The notes beneath the pieces were generated by a model. The model saw only the letters and a program-made list of their open reading frames with translations, searched no databases and had not been told where the DNA came from. A program made the translations under genes and the position numbers. Shown here piece after piece: positions 37,428-47,082 of a DNA stretch of 64,000 bases (position 1 is the first letter of the stretch; the number at the start of each line of letters is the position of its first letter). Source of the DNA: Solea solea (Eukaryota; Chordata; Actinopteri; Pleuronectiformes; Soleidae); NCBI RefSeq assembly GCF_958295425.1, contig NC_081144.1:10353186-10417185 (forward strand). Reading direction: 5' to 3'.

Positions 37428-37466
37428 ATGGATAATGTGGCTGCTTCTGCGTCATTTCAGAGCCAA
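37428..37466 (+). CDS. orphan first-exon-like segment (13 codons, phase-0 donor)
   Basis: ATG in strong context (AACATGG) opens MDNVAASASFQSQ, followed directly by an ideal donor GTAAGT at 37467-37472. The surrounding 37320-37480 is CpG-richer than its neighbourhood, and a CRE-like TGACGTCA lies near 37638. From memory the peptide resembles the extreme N-terminus of a teleost C2H2 zinc-finger protein group that continues with LASIM; this was not checked. No downstream zinc-finger exon exists before tcea2, so it is either a stranded gene fragment or the first exon of a transcript not seen here. Confidence 0.25.
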
Positions 37467-37479
37467 GTAAGTTCTCACG

Positions 37480-38370
37480 ACTGTCCCACTGACACCCCTC
37501 TTTAAGCAAACATGCTTCATTTTCGAGAGTTTTTTTTTTTAAATGAATAAATAAAAGTTCCTTAGTTCCAGCTAGCTGCTAGTGCTAGCGACAGGAAACC
37601 ACTTTCTGACAGAGCGACGTGATGTAGCGTAACCTTGACGTCAGGCACGTTAGTTCTGAATAGGCTATTATTAGCCTTTAGTAACTAAATATATTCGATT
37701 CTGGAATTACAATTTAACATTTAAAGCAATAATTATCATTATTATGTTCGTATCTATTATCATTACCATTATTTTAGTGTGCTGGTACATCCAGAAGATC
37801 CTCTATGGTGGTCTAATATAAGCTGACTTTGTCCTTAAGTTCTAAATTTGTTCAGAATTTGTAGAACGGCCAGTGGAACACTATATGCCTTAATGTAAAT
37901 GAACCTATATAAAAGAACGTAAAAGGATAAAAATCAATTCTGATCTGAAGCACTGGCTGGTGTTCCCCTGATGTGATTACAAACCGTACACACAACTAGT
38001 ATAGAAGACATGCAAGAGTAAAATACACTATACTAAAAGGCATAAGCCGTAATACAGCCAAAATAATCAATGTACAAAATACCAAAGGAGGGCATAAGGG
38101 TTACGTTTGATTTGAAATTAAGTCAATATGCAAATATTGTGAATGTTGATATTAATTTTTATATCCATATTTGCTCTAATTTTTTTTTTTTCAATGATCA
38201 TCTTGTGACACTGCCTGTGTACATTTGGACCCTTATGGTGTCCTTGGAAACAACAAATTCTAAAAAATTATAGTCACAGTATTTATTTAAAAATGTAATC
38301 ATCTAAATCAGTTTATGTGCTACTTAGAAATAGTTAGCAAATTAATAAAATAAAATAAATCTGCAAATGA
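37480..38370. other. intergenic, no gene recognised
   Basis: CpG-containing to about 37660 (CRE-like TGACGTCA, GCTAGC words), then AT-rich with no coding or repeat signature recognised. Confidence 0.4.
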
Positions 38371-38434
38371 AAAATAGAGAACATGCAAACTCCATACAGA
38401 AAGGGCCGACAACCCGGGTCTTAGGTGTATAATG

Positions 38435-38742
38435 TCAGTCAGTCAGTCTGTCATCATCTATCGCTTCATCTTCTGCCAGAGTGTCGCGGGGGGTGCTGTG
38501 CCAATCTCAGCTACATCGGGCGATAGGCGGGGTACACCCTGGACAGTTCGCCAGTCCATCGCAGGGCCACACACAGATAGAGACAAACAACCATTCACTC
38601 TCACACTCACTCCTATGGTCAATTTGGAGTGTCCAATTTACCTATCCCCATGCAGAAAGGCCCTTGTTCCAACCGGGGCTCGAACCCGGGTCTTCTCGCT
38701 GCAAGGCGAGAGTGCTAACCACTACACCACCGTGTGGCCCCA
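38435..38742 (-). mobile_element. tRNA-headed SINE (V-SINE/Mermaid-like) with 16-bp TSD
   Basis: Minus-strand element. The tRNA-like head (38742-38671) has an A box in GTAGTGGTTAGCACTCTCG and a B box GGTTCGAGCCC; then the body GGTCAATTTGGAGTGTCC in inverse form, and a GACTGACTGAC tail. Perfect 16-bp direct repeats TCTTAGGTGTATAATG flank it at 38419-38434 and 38743-38758, the mark of LINE-primed insertion. A leftover of an older copy (38378-38420, GAACATGCAAACTCCATACA) abuts the left repeat. Confidence 0.85.
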
Positions 38743-38769
38743 TCTTAGGTGTATAATGATATAATATAA

Positions 38770-39890
38770 ATCTATGATTTTATTACAACATAATGGCAAT
38801 TATAGTTAATATCTTTGCAGTGAAAACATAATTTTCCACACATAGATTCATATATTAAATTATAAATTTAGACCTGGCTCAACACATAAACAAGCTCCTG
38901 CTTAGGGCCCCTGTCTACAGTTATATCTACAGCTTAAAAACAAACTACTGGTTAAATCAATAACTGCAGGCCGCTGTCCTCATACAGTGTGTGACCCATC
39001 AAACAATAGTCAATTATTGGTGGTGTGAGGAAGATCCAATTAAATTCTGCTTTGGGCACCATGAAGGTGTCATTTAATAGGTGCTGGATTCAGTGGTGCT
39101 TTATCACTTGTGTGCAGAGCCTAGTATTTTTATTCTATGCAGAACAACCCTTTTTCCAAACGAATCATGTATTTTACAAAGGCTTTGACCCAAATGTTTC
39201 CTGCACACCACCATCATGAAGTGTCCACAAAGCACAAAACAACTTTACAACATTGCCACCTAGAGGAAAAAAAAAGTAAATGCACATTGAGTCGCCAGTG
39301 AGTTTAAATTCAATGGTGAACGGAGAGGCAATTTAGTTAAATGTCCTTCAAAGGCTGAATGTTTCCCTTTTCTGTCCACTCTAAAAAAGATATTCTGCTT
39401 TTTGCAATGAAAACATGTTGAGTGTTTTTAGGACTATCATGTGAATGTGAAATTCATACAAAAAGTGATTCTGATCAAAAATGAATTCCATTACAATGCA
39501 GTAAATGTCAAATGTGTATATTATAAGCTGATCATTGTCTATAGTTCTCATTTAATGTTTCAATGTAGTATGATGTGATCCTGTCATTTAGTGTCAATGA
39601 CATTGTTTGTAGTGTTTCTCCTCTGTTTTTATAAGTTATGGTGAGAATGAGTCAGTTACCGAGACTGAGAGAATAAAAAAAACGATATAAAACATACTTT
39701 TCTTGTAAGACTTGCTTCACTGAGAATACACTAGAAACAAAAGTAGTCGAAGAAAAACCTGAGGAGGAAAACACTTGTGCAGCTTGATCGTTGAAATGAT
39801 CCATCTAATAAAATTTTAAATATTGAGCCCTATGCCAAGTTCACCCTAAACTTTCATGGCACAGGAACATGTGTCGGCCCAAGCCTTTAT
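38770..39890. other. intergenic, no gene recognised
   Basis: AT-rich, with only short frames and no element recognised. Confidence 0.4.
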
Positions 39891-39900
39891 GGGGCTTTAA

Positions 39901-40238
39901 AGGGGCACTTCACTCAAAAAATACTGTTTTTTACTCATTTCCAGATAAAGTGTTATTTGATCATCAGATATTGGATCAGAGGTACATGTCTCATTCCCAC
40001 AATGAGACAGGAAGTTAAGAATAAAATTGACAAAAAGTCGCCGTTAAAGTTACATTCTTCCGAGAAAATAAAAGCCTTACACTGCTCTTTATTGTGTTTC
40101 TGTCAAGATTTATGAATGAAAATAAAATCAATTATAAAAACTGGTCAAATTAAACAAACACAGCAGCATCATAATGATTTTAAATTTATTCTTCATTTGA
40201 CGTAGTGTAAAAAAAAAAGAAATGGGTGAAAGAGCCCT
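39901..40238. mobile_element. TTAA-target MITE, copy 1 (338 bp)
   Basis: Termini AGGGGCACTTCACTC and, inverted, AGGGCTCTTTCACCC, flanked by TTAA at 39897-39900 and 40239-40242. The interior matches copy 2 (57968-58314) in many blocks, e.g. GTTATTTGATCATCAGA and CACAGCAGCATCATAATGAT. TTAA duplication suggests mobilisation by a piggyBac-like transposase. Confidence 0.85.
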
Positions 40239-40244
40239 TTAAGA

Positions 40245-40915
40245 TGAATTTTGGGGGCTCCTCCCACCACCTCAGAGTAGCCAGTGCTTAACTATTATTG
40301 ATACAAATGTAACACTATAAAGTGCATGAATTATTGTTGTACACCAAAGCAGTGTCACTCGTTATTATTATTATTTTTTTCACCTTAGAGGGCAGTAAAA
40401 TAAGAAAAGTGAACTAGTATTCATTTGTATTAAAAGTGAAGCACTAAGTGTGGTGAAACTGAACTTGAATTAAACAAGTGAACCAGTTGAATTACTTTGT
40501 TTTTAAAGAAAAACATGCACTAAATTAGCAATCTTAAACTACAAAATAACAATAATAAAAAAAACCATAAAATAACAATTCAACCAGGTCTTGTGTTCCC
40601 ACTTAAGCTAATCAGTGCCAAAGCCAAAAAAAGAAAAGAAAAAGAAGTTTAATTCTGGACCTGGATTAAACAAGTTTTAGACCAGTGGGAATAGGGTATA
40701 AGAGGCTTATTCTAACTCTAGAATAATAATATAACTAACTAAATAAAAACATGATTATAGGTAGTACATTCCCACGATAAACCCTAAATGTTGCACACTG
40801 GACCTCTAACTTTTACGCAGTAGTGTAATGTTATTTAGCCTTTTCCTAAAGCTTTTTATCCACTTCTTCAGTGTTGAACCAGCTTGTTTTAAACTGAATT
40901 TTGAAATGATCAAAA
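40245..40915. other. tcea2 upstream DNA
   Basis: AT-rich. A CTCF-like core, CCTTAGAGGGCAGT, lies at 40383-40396 (low confidence). No gene. Confidence 0.35.
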
Positions 40916-40922
40916 AAAGGGA

Positions 40923-40941
40923 ACTACGACTCCCAGCATGC
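40923..40941 (+). promoter_or_regulatory. tcea2: ZNF143/Staf-type site in tcea2 promoter
   Basis: ACTACGACTCCCAGCATGC closely matches the ZNF143 consensus ACTACAATTCCCAGAATGC and lies about 200 bp upstream of the tcea2 start codon. Such sites mark TATA-less housekeeping promoters, and no TATA box is seen here. A GA-rich leader (40990-41055) follows. Confidence 0.65.
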
Positions 40942-41143
40942 CACGGTGTCCACACCACAACAAACGACAGAGGCAACGTCTGGTGGAGAGGAGAGAGAGA
41001 GAGAGAGGCTGAGCTAACTGAGAGACACACCAGAGAGAGAGAGGGAGGAAGAAAGGTGAAGACCGGGAGAGTTTTTCGTCCTCTCAGGTGGAGGTTTTCT
41101 CCGCTACTCAAGAGCACAAGTGTCGCAGAGGATTCCGCTCAAA

Positions 41144-41212
41144 ATGGCTAAAAATCAGGAAGTGGAGCGCATCGCCAAAAAGCTGGATAAAATGGTGCAT
41201 AAGAAGAACACG
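41144..41212 (+). CDS. tcea2: tcea2 exon 1
   Basis: Residues 1-23, [20 protein letters not shown]..., start of the TFIIS N-domain. Phase 0; donor GTGAGT at 41213. Confidence 0.95.
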
Positions 41213-43121
41213 GTGAGTGGCGCCAACACTTGCTGCATCCGCAGAAAAACGCCATCAGGTGATGATGATGATGATGAGCCTTTTACCTTTAACTGCTGAA
41301 AGAGGAGGGAAATTTCTGGAAGCTCCGAGGCTGTTTGACTGCGCTCACCGCTGTACGGTTAAAGTGTCTCTTTCCTCTTTCTGCTGAAAAATGAGGAGAC
41401 AACCAGAAACATGAGTGATGATGCTCATGCTGATCATGCTGATCATGCTCATGCTGCTGCTGATCATGCTCCTGCTGCTGCTGCTGCAGCCGCTGTGTGT
41501 GTGTTTGTTTGCTCGTAAATCACAGCAGTGATTGGACTCAATACAAACATCCGCACCTGGAATCAATTTTATTCACCTTTAGGTTATTAACTATTTAACA
41601 TTTCATTTTTCATGGAGGTAAAACGTGATGAGACGTTAGAGGGCACATGCATATTTAATGTTTTAATTGATTGAGAAGCTTTAAAATGTTATGTGAAGCA
41701 AACGGAATTGCCTCATTGTTTAAATGTACTGTCGTTTATTATAGCTCTATTTTTTTTAAATCGTTTTTTGACACTGAGACACTATGAGATAATATAATAT
41801 AATTAGTTGGCTTTAAAACATAATTACAAACTGCAACATAATGGCACTTTATATTTTAGTTCATGTGATATCTACAGACAAACAAAGGAACTAAACATTT
41901 TATGACACCCTAACTGGAATAAAAAAATACACTTAACAACACACAAACTGCAGTTTTATTTATTTATTTACTTGTGTTTTAAATTAGTTGTTAGCAGCTC
42001 TTCAGCTCCACATTTACATTGACTCTCACTGTGTGCGGACACTAAATGGTTTTGACAACGACTGAAGTGAAAAAACAAACAAAAAAATCTCCTGTAACTC
42101 AAGTTCATGAACAAGACTTTAATACTAGATATTTAAATGACAGACACATAAATCAAATGTCAACCCACTCAATAGATGTTTGACTGAATAATAAAAATGT
42201 ATAAAAACCCACTGAAAACCCTTGAAGGATGTGGATTATGTCGGGTCACAGGTCGCTTTGTTTTCTAGGAAAACATCTTTCTGGAATGCAGAGGCGCCGC
42301 TGTCTGGTCACTGCGGCACAGAGAGTGAGCACAACTGACGTGTGGGAACTCTTTTCTAAGACTTTGTGAACCACAGTGTAGTATTATTACAGGGAACAGA
42401 GACAGTGGAAAATTTACCGGAATTTCTTTGAATTCATCATTTATTTGTATAATTTTATCATAGATTTAGTTAAAACAACCAATTATTTACGTGAATGTTT
42501 TGTGGCACAAATGTAAGATTTATATTCTCAAACTTTTTCCTGAGACAATATTGAGCTCTCGAGGTAACACCATTATCACCAACGTTAAAATGCAGTGGTG
42601 TAAATAGGCCGAGCAAAGTCATCAACAGACTTTTCACAGGAGGGAGATTTATTCCCAGTAAAATAATTTGCTCTGTCATCATCATCCTCCTCTTCCTCAC
42701 ACATGCTCCACACACTGCTATAGTGAAATTAGATTAAGATGGAGCAAGAGATAAGGTGACTCTGATTTTTATTATTTCATTTATTATTATTATTATTATT
42801 ATTTTGTTATTTATTTAATTTTCTTTTTGATTCCTCAGCTCCACTCTGATCACATATTCTGGCAACTACAGTAGAACAGTTTGACTTTCCTTCCTTTTTA
42901 CCACTAGAGGAAGCTCGCGTAAAAAGCACTACTGGTGGTACACGTACCACAGTTTGAGATCTATGGTATTAGTTCTCAATTAGTATTATGGTATATGTGT
43001 ATATGTGTGCATATGTATATGTATGTATATGTGTGTATATATATATATATATGTATGTATGTATATGTGTATATATATATATATATATGTATGTATATGT
43101 ATATATGTATATATATGTATG

Positions 43122-43193
<72 letters not shown>

Positions 43194-45917
43194 TAGACAG
43201 GTGCAGATTTGTTCCTTTACATCACTGGATCTAAGGCCAGGCTTTAGGCTTCAGTGTGCAGCAGCATATACCTGTCCCTTTCAGTGGACCCCACCTTTTG
43301 AAGGGTACAGACTTTAAATAATGAATTACTGTGTATTGATTTGATTACAGGACGGCGCTCTGGACCTGCTGAGGGAACTGAAGAACATGAAGATGTCTCT
43401 GGAGACCCTGCAGGTAATTAAGTTTGACCCTCCGCCGTGTCATTGCCACACCATCAAATCAAGTGCACCACAAAGTCAAAGCCTGACATCAGGGCTGCTC
43501 AATGATTGGGAAAAATAAGAATCATATTTGGGTCAAACTTGAAATCAGGATTATTTCAAACGATTACTCATTGACTTGAACTTGAAACAATGGAATTAAT
43601 TGCGTGAACATTTTGTTTTACCTTAAATAACTCGGCTATCTATAGGCTCCACTACGCTGTGTTCTATTTTTGCCGGATGACGAGTGGGACAGGAAGTCGA
43701 ACACAAATTACGACATTAAAAGCATTATTTTCAGAATTAAAGCCCCCATTTTGTAATAATCAAATTATTTATACCTAACTTTGTTAACACAAGCACACAA
43801 ACGGTGAGATTGCATCAGATAGATATTATTAAAGTGGGACTGAAACCACCACAAATACATACAAGTGTATGAAGGATTAGCTTTAAATCTCATACTGCTT
43901 TATCCTATTTCCCACTTTATAATTTGCTACTGTAACAACTTCTGTTAATCTTAACTAAGCCAGGATAGTTTTGGTAATAGGAACTGCAAAAATAGAAACT
44001 TTAAGTGGGAAATATTACGACAAATGCAGTTGTACTCCACTGTGCATGCTTGTGGTCCAGTAAAACTGTCATGTCATAAATTTCCCTGTGTTCTGTGTCA
44101 TGCATAAGTTGTTCCACTGCTACCTTCTCTTTTTTACACAGGCAGCTGACTAAGGGTGAACTTTGAAGCATTAGTCATGATATATGTGTCATATTTTTTT
44201 TATAAATGAGGCTTTTGGCATTGAGCCTGAGCACTGCACGCATGCACACAACTCAAGTTAATTAAACTCCTTCTTCATTGGGCAGTGGGAAAAAATTCCT
44301 GGGGGAATCTATTTCTATGCTTTTGACTTATCTGTTAACACATGGTACTTAAACTGACAGTGTCCTAGATGATGAGACATGCTTTTCCTGTTTGTCTCTG
44401 ACCTCCCTCTCTCCCTCTCTGTCTTTCTGTGTCTGCAGTCCACCAGAATTGGGATGTCAGTGAACGCAGTGAGGAAACAGAGTTCAGATGAAGAGGTTCA
44501 GACTCTTGCCAAAGCTCTCATCAAGTCCTGGAAGAAGCTGCTGGGTGCGTCTGTGTGTTTGTGTGCCGTTGTACTTCTCTGTGAGAAGCCGTGTTTAAGC
44601 TCATGAGAGAGGGGACAGTTTTAGACCGATATCACTGGAACCAACGTAGTTGTAACTGCATGCAAAGTAAATTAAATGAGTTATTTAGTCATTACAGTAT
44701 CAAATAATGGTCTTTGTTTAATTAGATCAACAAATGGAACGCTCCTCTCCTCATACTGTCATGATAAAAGTGAACCAACAGCACATTATATTATATTATA
44801 ATATAATATTATACAATAATATGGCTTATATTATTGATTTTCTGGTATCTGATATCTGGACTTGGATACTGATTCCTCAACAATACTTTTAATGATATCA
44901 ATTTCAAAAAATCCACATTCATTAAACAACAACCATCCTCTCGAAACACAGCACACAGAGACAAACATAAGGCCCATCTTCAATTGATATTTTCATTATT
45001 GGGTGATACAGAGGAAGTCTGATACCCTAGTCGATACCACAAAAGTGTCTGATACCCAGTCCTCTGTGTGCGTGTGTGTGTGTGTGTGATCTCACACAGA
45101 TGGTTCAGAGCGAAAGTGTGAGGAGGAGGAGAAGAAGAAGAAAGACGGCTCTCCTGCGAGGTCATCGTCCACCTCCAAAGACTCTGGCAGCAGCGAGAAA
45201 AGGTCTGTCACACAGTGACGTCACATTCGGATGACGTCATTATTAACGGCTGACGGACTTGTGTTTTTTTTACTATGATTTCATGGCAAGTGGACTTGCA
45301 ACGAGTTATGTCACGTTTGTTCCACCATATTAACCCAAAGTCTTCATCACCTCTCCTCGTCCCTCTGCTTCTCAGTTGTAAGGAGACGCCCCCGACCACA
45401 CCCACCGCCACCTCCGCTCCAGCTCGGTTCACTACCTTCCCGCCGGCCCCCGTCACCACCGACAGTGTCAGGAACAAGAGTCGAGAGCTGCTGGTGGCCG
45501 CGCTGCAGACTGACGGTGAAAAAAACATCGGCAAAAATAATAGATCTTAAAGCTCCACAGTGAAGGAAGGATAAATAACTGAAAGAGAATCTTTATATCT
45601 AAAATCTTGCATCTGATTTTAAGTGCTTGTTGACTGCGTCTGCAGGTGAAAATCATATGATGTCATCAAAGGTTCATCTAAATAGATGAAGATACTTCCA
45701 GAAGTTCATTTTGAGACATAAAGTTGGTGTTTGCGGTGGAAAGGTTACTTTAAATTCCTAGTAACTGATGCTTGGGTTTGAATTCTAAATGTGCAAATCC
45801 ATCAAACTCCAGTTTATTAATTGACTTACTGACATAAGGAGTTTGTTACCAGGCCGTCACAGTTTCCTTCACTTTGCTGTGTAGTTTCATCATTAGGATT
45901 GATAATACATTTTAACA

Positions 45918-45952
<35 letters not shown>

Positions 45953-47042
45953 CAGACGACCACAAGACCATCGGAGTCGACTGTGAACACCTCGCAGCAC
46001 AAATCGAAGAACATATCCTTCACACGCGCTGTCACTGTTATTACTTTGCACGTGAAACAAGCGGGACATGGTTGTGCACCGTTGTGCAGAATTGTGTCTT
46101 ACCTATAACTGGATTTATTGACTTGAATTTGAATGAATCCTGGTGACATGATCATTTTAATGTGGAATCAGCAAAAGAAAATAGAGAAATGCATCAAAGT
46201 AGGATGCCGTGGATGAACCGATGGATGGTACGCGGATGGATTCGGAGATGGTGTTGATACTGGTGGGAGAGCAACTACTCAGTGGCACCAAAATAGAACT
46301 TTTACTGTATATTGATCCCAAAGTTACATCATGCATTTGCCCATAGCAGTGTCACAGGACTAATATAAAACCCAATAAAACACTTTGCTGTGTGAGAGCG
46401 CTGCATCAGTCAGACGAGCGTTAAATCACGATACCCCTGTGACTAAGTACATTGCTTTTTTGGGTCTTTAACTGCGCGTCCTGCTCACAGATTTTCCAGG
46501 AGTTCAAGTCCACAGACATGAAGTATAAAACCCGTCTACGAAGCCGCATCTCGAATCTGAAGGACCAGAAGAATCCGGACCTGCGGCGCAATGTCCTCTG
46601 TGGAAACATCTCCCCTCAACGCATCGCCTCCATGAGTGCGGAGGTCAGTTTTTACCTCACCCGTCTATGAGCGTCCTCATTAGCTCATACTTTAAAATGA
46701 GCGTTTGTTTGCCTTCACACTTGGAGAGTGTTCTAAAGTGCATCTCACCTCTGTGAATGTTTGAGTCCTGTATATTTGGAATGCAGCCGGTTGACTCGGT
46801 GTGTGTGTGTGTGTGTAGGACATGGCGAGTGCAGAGCTAAAGCAGATCCGAGAGACTTTGACCAAAGAGTCCATCAGAGAGCATCAGCTTTCAAAGGTCG
46901 GAGGAACCGAGACGGACATGTTCATATGCAACAAGTGTCACGGAAAGAGCTGCGCGTACACGCAGGTGAGAGAGACGCACACAAACGCACACAAATGCGC
47001 CAAGTGAACGTTCTTACACACACAAACAAAAACATACCAAAC

Positions 47043-47082
<40 letters not shown>

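Noticed and set aside
38671..38742. tRNA gene
   Set aside because: A and B boxes are present but the acceptor stem does not pair and the sequence is the head of a SINE with target duplications.
42935..43317. YIYIYI-rich frames
   Set aside because: Translation of an AT microsatellite inside tcea2 intron 1.
46013..46030. GT-AG alternative for tcea2 intron 6 using the GT near 46030
   Set aside because: It would add ILHTRC-type residues absent from TFIIS proteins and break the frame into exon 7.
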